Assembly (NCBI RefSeq): GCF_006152115.1
Contig: NZ_VDFU01000001.1
Location: 248,001 to 312,000 of the forward strand
Length of the DNA: 64,000 bases
Direction: 5' to 3'
Source: Rubellimicrobium rubrum
GTDB taxonomy: Bacteria > Pseudomonadota > Alphaproteobacteria > Rhodobacterales > Rhodobacteraceae
Positions 20,429 through 29,437 of this stretch are shown one piece after another; positions within the stretch are counted from its first letter, which is position 1, and each line of letters opens with the position of its first letter. The position numbers and the translations under genes were made by a program. A model generated the notes under the pieces. It was not told the DNA's origin, made no database searches, and saw nothing but the letters and a program-made list of their open reading frames with translations.

Positions 20429-21856
20429 TCAGCCTTCCTCGTTGAACGGCGCGCCTTGCCCCATCCGCCGGATGGCGTCAACGACGAGCGAGACCCGGCT
20501 TCCCTTGGAGCCTTTCACCAGCACGATGTCGCCGGCATCCAGGAAACGGCGCAGCCCGGCCGCCAGCGCCTCGGGCGTTTGCACCCACTCGCCCCGGCGC
20601 TCGGCGGGCAGAACCTCGTGCAGGGCGCGCATCCGAGGGCCCACGCAGTGAACGAGGTGGATAGCCTCCATGGCCGGATCGGCGGCCAGCCCCGCATGGA
20701 GCGCGTCCTCGTCCGACCCGAGCTCCAGCATGTCACCCAGGATGGCGATGCGCCGGCCTTGCCGGATGCGACCCGTCCCGTCCTCCGGCTGATGCCCCGC
20801 CAGAACGGCGAGCCCCGCCGCCATCGAGGTCGGATTGGCGTTGAACGCATCATCGATCAGAGTGATCCGCCCGTCGCCCCAGGGCAGATCCTCGCGCCCG
20901 CCGCGTCCCCTGGGCGGGGTCCATGCGGCAAGCCCGTTCAACGAAAGCGCCCGGTCCGCCCCGAGCGCCTCGGCGGCGGCCAGCGCGCCCAGCGCGTTCA
21001 CCGCGAAGTGCCGTCCCTCTGTCCCGACCTTGAGAAGCAGCGCCTCGCCCCAAGCCTCCGCGCGTCCGACGGTTACCCCCTCGACCATGCGTGTGTCGAT
21101 CAGGCGGTGGTCGCTGCCTTGCGCCAGTCCGAAGGTCACGATCCGAGCGCCCGCACGGTCCGCGGCAGCGCGGAGAATGGCCAGTTGGGGCACGTCGGCC
21201 GGCAGGACCGCCACGTCGCCGGGCTCCAAGCCTTCGCAGATGGCGCCCTTTTCCTTGGCGATCCCGTCAAGACTGCCAAACGCCTCGAGATGCGCGGCCC
21301 CCACCGTCGTGATCAACGCCACATGGGGTCGCGCCTGCCGCGCCAAGGGCGCGATCTCGCCGGGGTGGTTCATGCCGATCTCAAGGACGGCATAGTCGAC
21401 GTCGACCGGCATCCGTGCGAGGGTAAGAGGTACGCCCCAGTGATTGTTGTACGACGCCTCGGCCGCATGGACGCTGCCCTGCGTCGCCAGCGCCGCGCGC
21501 AGCATCTCCTTGGTCGAGGTCTTGCCGACCGAGCCCGTCACGGCCACCACGCGGGCGCGGCTCCGGGCACGGGCTGCGCGGCCCAGATCCTCCAGAGCGG
21601 CCTGCACGTCGGATACGATCAGCAGGGGGGCGTCGCTGGCGACACCCTCGGGCCTATGGGACACAAGCGCCGCGGCCGCGCCCTTGGCCAAGGCCTGCGC
21701 CACGAAGTCGTGCCCATCCCGTGCCGCCTGCAGCGCAACGAACAGGTCGCCGGGACGGATCGTGCGGGTGTCGATGGACACGCCGTCGGCCAGCCAAGCC
21801 CGCGTCGCGGTTCCACCCGTGGCCGCAGCGGCGTCGTCCGAGGTCCAAAGGCTCAT
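20429..21856 (-). CDS. murF: UDP-N-acetylmuramoyl-tripeptide--D-alanyl-D-alanine ligase
   Basis: MurF adds the D-Ala-D-Ala dipeptide to complete the pentapeptide precursor. The 475-aa protein has the N-terminal substrate domain (VSIDTRTIRPGDLFVALQ), the P-loop VTGSVGKTSTKEML, EIGMNHPGEI and the C-terminal IDDAFNANPTSMAAGL. Its ATG overlaps the murE stop by 4 nt, so it is translationally coupled to murE. Confidence 0.96.
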   Translation of the reverse strand: MSLWTSDDAAAATGGTATRAWLADGVSIDTRTIRPGDLFVALQAARDGHDFVAQALAKGAAAALVSHRPEGVASDAPLLIVSDVQAALEDLGRAARARSRARVVAVTGSVGKTSTKEMLRAALATQGSVHAAEASYNNHWGVPLTLARMPVDVDYAVLEIGMNHPGEIAPLARQARPHVALITTVGAAHLEAFGSLDGIAKEKGAICEGLEPGDVAVLPADVPQLAILRAAADRAGARIVTFGLAQGSDHRLIDTRMVEGVTVGRAEAWGEALLLKVGTEGRHFAVNALGALAAAEALGADRALSLNGLAAWTPPRGRGGREDLPWGDGRITLIDDAFNANPTSMAAGLAVLAGHQPEDGTGRIRQGRRIAILGDMLELGSDEDALHAGLAADPAMEAIHLVHCVGPRMRALHEVLPAERRGEWVQTPEALAAGLRRFLDAGDIVLVKGSKGSRVSLVVDAIRRMGQGAPFNEEG

Positions 21857-23337
21857 GCGCGGCTCTCCAGCACGGCGACGGAGACGCTCGCCTGCTCCAC
21901 GTCGTCGAAGGGATAGATGTCGTTGCCCACGATCTGCCCGGTCTCGTGGCCTTTGCCGCAGACAAGAAGCGCGTCGCCTGGGCCCAGCGCGTCCACGCCG
22001 CGCAGGATCGCCTCGGCCCGGTCCCCCACCTCACAGACCTCGCCCCCGGCCTCGCGCACGCCGTCCAGCACAGCGGCGCGGATGCTCGCGGGGTCCTCGG
22101 TGCGCGGGTTGTCGTCGGTGACGATCACTTGGTCAGCGTTCCGCACTGCCGCCGCGCCCATCAGGGGACGCTTCGTGCGGTCCCGATCGCCCCCTGCGCC
22201 GACGATGGCCACGATTCGGCCCATCACATGCGGCCGCAGCGCCCTGAGCGCCGTTTCCACCGCGTCCGGCGTATGCGCGAAATCCACAAAGACCGACGCG
22301 CCGTTGCCCCGGCGTGCGGCAAGCTGCATCCGGCCCCGGACGGTGCGAAGCTCGGGCATCGTGCGGAACACCGCCTCGGGGTCCTCGCCGGCCCCGATGC
22401 AAAGCCCGGCCGCCACCAGGACGTTGGACGCTTGGAATCCGCCGATCAGATCGAGCCGGGCTTGCTGGACCTCGCCTTGCCAGGAGAACCGGATGTCCTG
22501 ACCCGTCGCGTCGAAGCGTTGCGCCAGGAGGCGCAGGCGCGCGCCCCCGGACTGGCCCGTCCCGATGATCTCCTGCCCTCGCGCTGTGGCGATTGTGGCG
22601 ACTGCCGCGCCCTTCGGGTCATCGAGGTTGACGACCGCGACCCCGTCCTCGGTCAGCACGGACCGGAACAGGCGCATCTTGGCTTCGAAATAGGCCTCGA
22701 AGGTCTTGTGGTAGTCGAGGTGATCCTGCGTGAAGTTCGTGAACCCCGCCGCCGCCAGCCAGACGCCATCGAGCCGCCGCTGGTCGAGCCCGTGGGACGA
22801 GGCCTCCATGGCGACGTGGGTGACCCCCTCGCGCCGAGCCTGCGCCAGGACGCGGTGAAGTGTGATGGGATCGGGCGTCGTGTGGCGGAGCGGGTAACTC
22901 CAGGCTCCTTCCACGCCGACGGTGCCGAGGTTGACCGCCTTGTGCCCCAGCGCCATCCAGATCTGGCGGGCAAAGCTCGCCACGCTGGTCTTGCCATTGG
23001 TCCCGGTCACGGCGACCACGGTTTCGGGGTGCGGACCGAACCACAGCGCGCAGACGCGGGCAAAGGTCTGGCGCGGGTCGTCGGACATGACGAGGACGGC
23101 GTCCCCGATCCTGTCGCCCGCAATCCGCGCACCCTCGGCGTCCGTCAGCACGGCTTTGGCGCCGCGCAGCACGGCGGCCTCGATAAAGGCGGCGCCATGG
23201 ATCACCGAGCCGGGCAGCGCGGCGAACAGATGGCCGGGCTCCACGGCCCGGCTGTCCACGGACAGGCCCGTCAACCGAAGGTCGCGCCCGGCCGGCGTCA
23301 TCAGGCCCAGCTCGGCCAGGGTCATCGTGTCGGCCAT
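21853..23337 (-). CDS. murE: UDP-MurNAc-L-Ala-D-Glu--meso-diaminopimelate ligase
   Basis: MurE adds the third residue of the stem peptide. The 494-aa protein has the N-terminal motif VDSRAVEPGHLFAAL, the P-loop VTGTNGKTSVASFA, MEASSHGLDQRR and the C-terminal VTDDNPRTEDP. The DNPR box indicates meso-diaminopimelate rather than lysine as substrate, as expected for a Gram-negative wall. It lies 14 bp after ftsI. Confidence 0.96.
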   Translation of the reverse strand: MADTMTLAELGLMTPAGRDLRLTGLSVDSRAVEPGHLFAALPGSVIHGAAFIEAAVLRGAKAVLTDAEGARIAGDRIGDAVLVMSDDPRQTFARVCALWFGPHPETVVAVTGTNGKTSVASFARQIWMALGHKAVNLGTVGVEGAWSYPLRHTTPDPITLHRVLAQARREGVTHVAMEASSHGLDQRRLDGVWLAAAGFTNFTQDHLDYHKTFEAYFEAKMRLFRSVLTEDGVAVVNLDDPKGAAVATIATARGQEIIGTGQSGGARLRLLAQRFDATGQDIRFSWQGEVQQARLDLIGGFQASNVLVAAGLCIGAGEDPEAVFRTMPELRTVRGRMQLAARRGNGASVFVDFAHTPDAVETALRALRPHVMGRIVAIVGAGGDRDRTKRPLMGAAAVRNADQVIVTDDNPRTEDPASIRAAVLDGVREAGGEVCEVGDRAEAILRGVDALGPGDALLVCGKGHETGQIVGNDIYPFDDVEQASVSVAVLESRA

Positions 23338-23351
23338 CCTGGCCCTCCGCG

Positions 23352-25373
23352 TCAGTTCGCGGCGTCGGTTACACCGTCCGCCGACGCGACCGCAACCGCA
23401 GGCCGGATTCCCAGAAGCGGCGCGGCGCGGCGGATGAGTTCGGCGGCCACGGGCACCGCCGTCCAGCCGGCCGTGCGGCGAGGCTCCGCCCCCGAAGTCT
23501 CCACGGGCTCGTCGAGGCTGACCACGACGACGTACCGGGGATCGCTGGCCGGGAACATGCCCGCAAAAGTCGCGATCACCTTGTCGTCGTAGTAGCCGCC
23601 CGAGGGACGGGGCTTGTCAGCCGTGCCGGTCTTGCCGCCCACCTCATAGCCCGGGACGTCGGCCAGCGACGCCGTGCCCCGCGCCACGACCTGCCTCAGC
23701 ATCTCGCGCGCTTCGGCCGACACCTCCGGGCTCATGATCCGGGGTCCGGGGGTCGGCTGGTCTTGACGCAGGAGCGTGGGCGACACCCGCGTGCCGCCGT
23801 TGGCTATGGCTGCGTATGCCGCAGCAAGGTGGAGCGGCGACGTGGACATCCCGTGCCCGTAGGAGATGGTGAGAAGGCTGATTTCGGACCACTGGCGGGG
23901 CAGCAGGGGACGGCCCGTCGGAGCCTCGGCCATTTCGATCCGCGTGGGCTCCAGAAGGCCCAGCTCGCGCAGAAACTGCTGCTGCCGCTCGGGCCCGATC
24001 ATCAGGGCAATGTGCGCGGTGCCCACGTTCGAGGACTTCACGATCACATCCGTCGCGGTGTTGGTCGCCCCATAGTGGTGGAAGTCGTTGATCCGGAACC
24101 GTCCCCAAAGCAGCGGGCCCTGGGTGTCGATCATGGTCTGCGGGTTGATGAGCCCCAGTTCCATGGCCTGAGCAACGGCAAAGATCTTGAATACCGAGCC
24201 CAGCTCGTAGACGCCTTGGATCGCCCGGTTGAACAGCGGGTTGTCGGACTGATCGCCCTTGGTGGGCACCGGTGGCCGATTGTTCGGATCGAAATCCGGA
24301 AGGGACGCCATCGCGACGATCTCGCCCGTGTGGACATCAAGGATGATGCCCGCCGCGCCTTTGGCGTTCATCAGCGTCATGCCGCCCTGAAGCACCTCCT
24401 CCATGGCCGCCTGCACCGTGAGGTCCAGGGACAGGGCAAGCGGCTGGTCCTGCTGCGCGGTGTCGCGGAGCCGGGCGTCAAAGAAGCGCTCCACGCCAGC
24501 GACGCCGATGACCTCGGCCGACTCCACGCCTTCGCGTCCGTAGCCGGCACCACCCAGGACATGGGCGGCGATCGGGCCGTTCGGGTAAAGCCGCATCTCG
24601 CGCGGGCCGAACAGGAGGCCGGGCTCGCCGATGTCATGGACGGCCTGGACCTGTTCGGGACTGATCTGGCGGCGGATCCAAAGGAACCGGCGCGGGCCGG
24701 TGAAGTCGCGGAGGAGATCCTCCTTGTCGAGGTCGGGGAATATCCGGGCCAGTTCGGTGGCGGCGTGTTCGGGGTCCACCATCTCGCGCGGCTGCGCGTA
24801 AAGCGCATCGGTGGCGAGGTTGGTGGCAAGGATGCGGCCTTCACGGTCGGTGATGTCGGCACGGGTGCTGAGGATCGGAGCCTCGATGCTGCCGGCAGCC
24901 TCGGGCTCCATGGGCTCGGAGGAGGCGAGGACGGCCATGCGCCCGCCAACCGTGAGGTAGGCCGCGGCGAAGAGCGCGCCCATTACCCAGATCCGCTTCT
25001 CGGCTCGGCTGCGGGCTCGGTCGGCGGTGTCGCGTCCCTTGGCCAATCGCGGCAGCACGAGGCGGCCCAGCGTGGCCTGCCGGGGCATCAGGGCGGCAGG
25101 GAGCGCGATCCGGGGCAGCGTGATACCGGGCAGCAGCCGGCGGGGCCATTCGGCCCGAGAGAGCGCCGTGCTGACCTGATCGGACGCGTCCGACACCCAG
25201 CGCCGACCGCGCGCCCAGTCCACCTTGGCCAGCGCATCGATGATCACGAGGGCGGCACGTCCGGCCAAGGACAAAGCGATCCGGCCAAGACCAGCCCAGT
25301 CGACTCGGGACAACGCGGCTGCTGCGTGGTCTCGCAGCGCCCGCCCCAGGGCAGCCAGTTCCCGCGTCGTCAC
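23352..25373 (-). CDS. ftsI: septal transpeptidase FtsI (PBP3) with extended N-terminus
   Basis: FtsI is the class B penicillin-binding protein that cross-links septal peptidoglycan. The GTG start at 25373 overlaps the ftsL stop (GTGA), which supports the full 673 aa, about 70-100 longer than usual. Catalytic motifs are complete: SVFK at 393-396, SSN at 447-449, KTG at 581-583. The transmembrane helix is near 129-147. The 128 residues before it are unusual: they contain three copies of an AL-x-(R/K)-(V/A)-(D/E)-W motif at about 20-27, 47-54 and 70-77, a hydrophobic patch near 36-46 and a basic stretch before the helix. A pedestal domain precedes the transpeptidase domain. Confidence 0.95.
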   Translation of the reverse strand: MTTRELAALGRALRDHAAAALSRVDWAGLGRIALSLAGRAALVIIDALAKVDWARGRRWVSDASDQVSTALSRAEWPRRLLPGITLPRIALPAALMPRQATLGRLVLPRLAKGRDTADRARSRAEKRIWVMGALFAAAYLTVGGRMAVLASSEPMEPEAAGSIEAPILSTRADITDREGRILATNLATDALYAQPREMVDPEHAATELARIFPDLDKEDLLRDFTGPRRFLWIRRQISPEQVQAVHDIGEPGLLFGPREMRLYPNGPIAAHVLGGAGYGREGVESAEVIGVAGVERFFDARLRDTAQQDQPLALSLDLTVQAAMEEVLQGGMTLMNAKGAAGIILDVHTGEIVAMASLPDFDPNNRPPVPTKGDQSDNPLFNRAIQGVYELGSVFKIFAVAQAMELGLINPQTMIDTQGPLLWGRFRINDFHHYGATNTATDVIVKSSNVGTAHIALMIGPERQQQFLRELGLLEPTRIEMAEAPTGRPLLPRQWSEISLLTISYGHGMSTSPLHLAAAYAAIANGGTRVSPTLLRQDQPTPGPRIMSPEVSAEAREMLRQVVARGTASLADVPGYEVGGKTGTADKPRPSGGYYDDKVIATFAGMFPASDPRYVVVVSLDEPVETSGAEPRRTAGWTAVPVAAELIRRAAPLLGIRPAVAVASADGVTDAAN

Positions 25374-25726
25374 AGCGGCTCCTCCGAGGAGGACCCCGGG
25401 TCCGCGGACACGATCAGCGACGAAGCGACGGCGCCCATCGCCGGAGGAATGTCCACCTGCTCCACGCCCGCGAAGGCTTCTGGCATGAGGGGCATCAGCT
25501 CGAGCCGCTGGAAGTTCAGGTCGGCCAAGTCACGCAGACGGTCGGGCCGGTTCAGGTAGGCCCACTCGGCGTTGAGCCGGTCGAGATGCGCCTGGGTGGC
25601 CGCGATCTCGGCCCTGAGGCCGCGCAGATCCCGAAGGCTCGCCTGCGTGGCATAATTCTCGCGATAGGCCCAGAAGCCCAGGCCCATTACGACCAGGGCC
25701 AAGCCCGCATAAATCAGTCCCTTCAT
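25370..25726 (-). CDS. ftsL: cell division protein FtsL
   Basis: A 118-aa bitopic protein: a short cytoplasmic tip, one helix (LIYAGLALVVMGLGFWAY), then a periplasmic coiled-coil-like region (LRDLRGLRAEIAATQAHLDRLNAEW) ending YLNRPDRLRDLA, a pattern seen in FtsL. It forms the FtsQLB complex that activates FtsWI. The sequence is poorly conserved across the family; position between rsmH and ftsI and topology make the call. The stop is inside the ftsI start (GTGA). Confidence 0.9.
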   Translation of the reverse strand: MKGLIYAGLALVVMGLGFWAYRENYATQASLRDLRGLRAEIAATQAHLDRLNAEWAYLNRPDRLRDLADLNFQRLELMPLMPEAFAGVEQVDIPPAMGAVASSLIVSADPGSSSEEPL

Positions 25727-25739
25727 TACCGCTGCTCCC

Positions 25740-26744
25740 TCATCGCCTCGGTCGTCCCCCGCCGGTTGTCCGGCTTGTGTTCAGGATCGGCATCCCGATC
25801 TCTTGTTCGCTGACCCGTCCCGCAGGCGCCGCCGTGCGACGGGCTACCCGCAGCTTCGCCGAACGAGCGCGCGGGTTCGACGCCAATTCCTCGGCGTCGG
25901 GCTCGATGGCCTTCTTGGTCACGGCCTCGAAGGCGGGCGCCTCGGCCTCGGCCAGAGGAGCGTAGCGGCTCCCCTGCCCCATGCGCCCGGCGCGGAGTTG
26001 GAGGAAACGCTTTACCATCCGATCCTCGACCGAATGGAAGCTGACCACAGCCAGCAAGCCGCCCGGCGCGAGCGCTCGCTCCGCAGCCTCCAACCCCTGG
26101 GCCAGTTCGCCATATTCGTCGTTCACGGCGATCCGCAGCGCCTGGAAGGTGCGAGTCGCCGGGTGCTTCTCCCCGGGCTTCTGCCGGGGCAGGCAGCGGG
26201 CCACGATCTCGGCCAAAGCCAAGGTCGTATCCACCGGCCGAGCCGCGACGATCGCGCGAGCGATCCGTCGCGAGGCCCTCTCCTCGCCGTAGAGGTATAG
26301 GATGTCCGCCAAGGTGCCTTCGTCGGCGCCGTTGACGATGTCGCGGGCGCTCTCGCCGCTTTGGGACATCCGCATGTCGAGAGGGGCGTCCTTCTGGAAC
26401 GAGAACCCCCTTTCGGCAATGTCGATCTGCATGGAGGAGATGCCCAGGTCGAGCACCACGCCAGCAACCTGCTCGGCGCCCGCATCGGCTGCGATGCGGT
26501 CAAGCTCCGAGAACGTTCCTTCGCGAAGAACGATGGTTCCATGAAATCCCGGCAGCCACTCCTCGGCCATGCGGTGCGCCAGGGGATCCCGATCGATCCC
26601 GATCACCTTGGCGGCCCCGGCCTCGATCAGGCCGCGCGCATAGCCCCCTGCGCCAAAGGTTCCGTCCACCCAGGTCCCGCGCACAGGCGCGCAGGCGGTC
26701 AGGAGAGGACGCAGGAGGACGGGAATGTGCGGCGCGGCGGACAT
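25740..26744 (-). CDS. rsmH: 16S rRNA (cytosine(1402)-N(4))-methyltransferase
   Basis: RsmH (MraW) methylates N4 of C1402 in 16S rRNA using S-adenosylmethionine. ATG 26744 overlaps the mraZ stop (TGATG) and gives 334 aa beginning [11 protein letters not shown]. Motifs include [17 protein letters not shown] (SAM-binding), [22 protein letters not shown] and the C-terminal [16 protein letters not shown]. Standard second gene of the dcw cluster. Confidence 0.97.
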   Translation of the reverse strand: MSAAPHIPVLLRPLLTACAPVRGTWVDGTFGAGGYARGLIEAGAAKVIGIDRDPLAHRMAEEWLPGFHGTIVLREGTFSELDRIAADAGAEQVAGVVLDLGISSMQIDIAERGFSFQKDAPLDMRMSQSGESARDIVNGADEGTLADILYLYGEERASRRIARAIVAARPVDTTLALAEIVARCLPRQKPGEKHPATRTFQALRIAVNDEYGELAQGLEAAERALAPGGLLAVVSFHSVEDRMVKRFLQLRAGRMGQGSRYAPLAEAEAPAFEAVTKKAIEPDAEELASNPRARSAKLRVARRTAAPAGRVSEQEIGMPILNTSRTTGGGRPRR

Positions 26745-27256
26745 CAAGCCCCCCAGACCAGCGTCATCGGGTCGAACCCTTCGGGCTGCGCGTCCAGATA
26801 GGCGCGCATCTCGGCCGCGACCTTGTCCTGGTAGGTGGCGGCGGCCCAGATCTCGAAATGGTCGCCCGCCCCGGAGAAGATCACCTCGCCCTCGGTGAGA
26901 CCGAGCTTCTGGCGCTGACGGATCGGCATGACGATGCGGCCGTCGCGGTCCACCTCCAGGCGGACGGACTGGCCGAGGATCAGGCGCTGCGACATGGTCT
27001 TGCGCAGGTTCTCCTCGGGCGTCTTGGGCTTGATCGCCATGATCTGCTGGGCGACCTCGTTGAAAGCCGCGACCGTGTAGGCCTGCAGACGGTCCTTGAG
27101 GTGTTCGCCGTAAAGGAGGTGCAGCGAAGGGTTCAGTCCGTCGGTCCAGGCGGGGTCGTTGGCCTCAAGCACGCGGCGGAAATCCGACGGGATCGACATG
27201 CGGCCCTTGCCGTCGATCCTTTGGGGATATTCGCCTGTGAAGCTAGCCGTGATCAC
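26744..27256 (-). CDS. mraZ: transcriptional regulator MraZ
   Basis: MraZ is a DNA-binding protein with two AbrB/SpoVT-like domains that represses the dcw operon in other bacteria. The 170-aa product starts at GTG 27256 and has the two domain signatures: [21 protein letters not shown] at the N-terminus and [22 protein letters not shown] in the second half. It is the first gene of the cluster. Candidate G-rich operator repeats lie directly upstream of the start. Confidence 0.95.
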   Translation of the reverse strand: MITASFTGEYPQRIDGKGRMSIPSDFRRVLEANDPAWTDGLNPSLHLLYGEHLKDRLQAYTVAAFNEVAQQIMAIKPKTPEENLRKTMSQRLILGQSVRLEVDRDGRIVMPIRQRQKLGLTEGEVIFSGAGDHFEIWAAATYQDKVAAEMRAYLDAQPEGFDPMTLVWGA

Positions 27257-27260
27257 GGAA

Positions 27261-27281
27261 CCCGCTTTGCCCTCGACCCCC
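27261..27281 (-). promoter_or_regulatory. mraZ: candidate MraZ box (GGG triplets at 9-nt spacing)
   Basis: On the minus strand GGG triplets occur at 27281-27279, 27272-27270 and 27263-27261, exactly 9 nt apart, immediately before the mraZ start. MraZ of other bacteria binds about three TGGG-type repeats at roughly helical spacing upstream of its own gene. The match is to spacing and G-content only. Confidence 0.35.
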
Positions 27282-27308
27282 CCGTAGTGCTATGGTCCGC
27301 GGGAACGC

Positions 27309-27348
27309 AAACGGCGGATCAAGGGCTGCCACACCTGATCCGCCGTTT
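27309..27348. repeat. perfect 13-bp inverted repeat upstream of mraZ
   Basis: AAACGGCGGATCA (27309-27321) and TGATCCGCCGTTT (27336-27348) are exact inverse copies with a 14-nt spacer, 53-92 bp upstream of the mraZ start. No T-run longer than three follows on either strand, so it is a weak terminator candidate at best. It could be an operator or 5' leader hairpin of the dcw transcript. Confidence 0.6.
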
Positions 27349-27925
27349 CGTCCCTTGCGGGATGGTCCGACTGCGCGCGCACCTGGGGGGATGCTGCTCG
27401 CTCGCGCGCCGGATTGTGTCGCCTGTGGCGTTCGCTGTCCTGCTCTCTCGATATCGGAAGCAACCGGAATGGATTTGCCTGTATGACTGCTTCATTTGTT
27501 CGGGGTCTTAGCGCCCCTGGTATTCCGTATCGCTTCCGACGAGGTCAGGGATGCCATGGGATTTCATGGCACTCAAGGGGAATGTTGGGCTTGACAGACC
27601 CCCTGGCGGCGAAGCCACAGGACAAGCGAGATTCACCTGTGGACGGCTCTGTGGAAAACCCTGATTTCACGCCGGGTTCGTGGCTGAGGGTCCTCAATGG
27701 CGTCGTTCCGGTCTCTGGAATCCTGCAAGCGGAGACTCGCCGGTAACGGATCATTAACCAAGAACGGTATGGGCGCAGATCAGCAACAAGCCTGCTCCGA
27801 CTGCCGCCTATCTCAGAGAAATCAACAGCCTAGCGCGCCAACCCGTGTCGTGAGGCGAGAACGAATCGAGCCCCAGACCAGAGCCTGCCCAACCCGACCT
27901 GAGAATCGACACGGCCAAGGCCGCC

Positions 27926-27945
27926 GGAGCCCTGGACAGGGCTCC
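27926..27945 (-). repeat. hairpin downstream of apbC
   Basis: GGAGCCCTG and CAGGGCTCC form a near-perfect hairpin (about 8 bp with a GGAC-type loop) 26 bp beyond the apbC stop. The absence of a T-run makes it a weak or Rho-assisted terminator candidate. Confidence 0.35.
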
Positions 27946-27970
27946 CTGGGAAATCCTGGAACACAGCCCG

Positions 27971-29074
27971 TCAGGCCATGCCGCCCTGGATGAGCCGCTG
28001 CGCAATCCCTCGCCAGGCTTCCGCCATCGACCCATCGCCCGCCGCGACCGGCACGCCCTCGTCGCCGGAGATGCGGGTCTGGAGGTCTATGGGAAGTCGC
28101 CCAAGGAATGGGATGCCGTCCTTCAGCGCCTCGGCCTCCACCCCACCATGCCCGAACACGTGGCTTTCGTGGCCGCAATTGGGACAGACGAAGGTGCTCA
28201 TGTTCTCGATCAGGCCCAGGATCGGCGTATGCAGCGTGCGGAACATGTCGATGGCTTTGCGGGCGTCGATCAGGGCCACATCCTGCGGCGTGGAGACCAC
28301 GATGGCCCCAGTCAGGTGCGTCCGCTGGCACAGCGTGAGCTGCACGTCACCTGTCCCCGGCGGCAGGTCCACGATCAGCACGTCGAGCTGCCCCCAGTTC
28401 ACCTGCGTGAGCAACTGCTGGAGCGCGCCCATCAGCATGGGACCCCGCCAGACGATCGCCTTGTCGGGATCCACCATCAGGCCGATCGACATCATGGTCA
28501 CGCCATGCGCGCGTAGCGGCTCGATGGTCTTGCCATCGGGCGAACCGGGGCGCTTGTTCACCCCCATCATGCGGGGCTGCGACGGCCCATAGATGTCTGC
28601 GTCCAAGAGGCCCACCCGACGCCCCTCACGGGCAAGCGCCACGGCCAGGTTCGAGGCGACCGTGGACTTTCCCACCCCGCCCTTGCCCGAGCCCACGGCG
28701 AGGATGCGGTCCACCCCCGTCACGCGCTGCGGACCGGCCTGCGGGGTGGGATGCCGGCCGATGGTCAGAGAGGGTGGCGCCGCCAATGGCGGGGCCGACG
28801 CTGGCGGGGCCGACGGGCGAGTCGCCGGGCCATGGGCGGTCACTACGATGGACACGCCGGTAACGCCGGGGAGCGCCCGGACCGCCACCTCGGCCGCCGC
28901 GCGGACCGGTTCCAGGGATCGCGCCTCCTCCGGGCTGGCGGCTTCGAGCACGAAACGCACCGTTCCCTCGGCGACGGCCAGGGCGCGGACGAAGCCGCTT
29001 TGGGCAAGATCGCCCCTTCCGGGAATCGCCACGCGCCCGAGCGCCGCCATCACCTCGTCCTTGGTCGGGGCCAT
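27971..29074 (-). CDS. apbC: Mrp/ApbC/NBP35-family iron-sulfur carrier ATPase
   Basis: A 367-aa P-loop ATPase that carries Fe-S clusters to target apoproteins in the cytosol. The N-terminal MIP18/DUF59-like domain (about 1-90) is followed by a Pro/Ala linker and the deviant Walker A motif GKGGVGKSTVASNLA near residue 132. The cluster-binding pair CPNCG lies near residue 295. DADIYGPSQPRMMG and DLPPGTGDVQLTL are family signatures. It is divergent from the DUF1127 gene and read toward the mraZ upstream region. Confidence 0.94.
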   Translation of the reverse strand: MAPTKDEVMAALGRVAIPGRGDLAQSGFVRALAVAEGTVRFVLEAASPEEARSLEPVRAAAEVAVRALPGVTGVSIVVTAHGPATRPSAPPASAPPLAAPPSLTIGRHPTPQAGPQRVTGVDRILAVGSGKGGVGKSTVASNLAVALAREGRRVGLLDADIYGPSQPRMMGVNKRPGSPDGKTIEPLRAHGVTMMSIGLMVDPDKAIVWRGPMLMGALQQLLTQVNWGQLDVLIVDLPPGTGDVQLTLCQRTHLTGAIVVSTPQDVALIDARKAIDMFRTLHTPILGLIENMSTFVCPNCGHESHVFGHGGVEAEALKDGIPFLGRLPIDLQTRISGDEGVPVAAGDGSMAEAWRGIAQRLIQGGMA

Positions 29075-29437
29075 CAGTCACACTCCTGTAGCATTTTTGC
29101 CGTACCCTGCCGGGTTGCTGTGAAGCGGCACCCTTGACGGGTCAAGGCGGTTTTCTTTCGCACCCCGCTCAATCGCCGTGCAATGACCCTCAATTGACGG
29201 CCTAGGCCCGGGCAGCAGGGGGACAGGACAGCCCGAGCTGTGCGGGCAGACCCCGCGCTCCGTGCTATTGCCCAGAAAAAGTCACATTTCATCATGCACT
29301 TGCTGCATAGCGGCATTGCGACGGTCCCACATTGTGCAGACGCAGCAATTAGCTATTTCTGCTCATGACAGCGCTAACGGCGCTTCCCTCCAAGGATCAG
29401 GGGATCCGGAGGATGATCGAACGAAAGAGACGATGAC
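29075..29437. other. divergent intergenic region between apbC and the DUF1127 gene
   Basis: A 363-bp region that must hold the apbC promoter (minus) and the DUF1127/small-RNA promoter (plus). In Rhodobacter sphaeroides the corresponding operon is driven by RpoH-type sigma factors; CTTG at 29300-29303 is a possible -35 core, but I cannot define a matching -10. Just before the DUF1127 start, a GGAGG-preceded ATG at 29413 opens a seven-codon frame (MIERKRR) ending at 29436. No other gene seen. Confidence 0.5.

Larger units (their letters stand above)
27257..27970. other. 714-bp intergenic region between mraZ and apbC
   Basis: No convincing protein or RNA gene was seen on either strand. It should contain the dcw promoter. 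It holds the G-triplet repeats, the 13-bp inverted repeat, an isolated TTGACA on the plus strand at 27591 without a good -10, two TGTGGA words at about 27640 and 27650, and an 9-bp hairpin near 27926 just past the apbC stop. Confidence 0.6.

Noticed and set aside
27591-27650. TTGACA as a plus-strand promoter
   Set aside because: No acceptable -10 box at 16-18 nt and no plus-strand gene downstream.
27600-27760. Possible replication origin: two TGTGGA words and an AT-richer patch
   Set aside because: The words match only part of the DnaA box, there is no cluster of full boxes, and no dnaA, hemE or parAB neighbourhood.
27257-27970. Possible RNase P RNA gene upstream of mraZ
   Set aside because: The conserved core words of bacterial RNase P RNA, such as the GGAAAGTCCGGGC type box, are absent on both strands.
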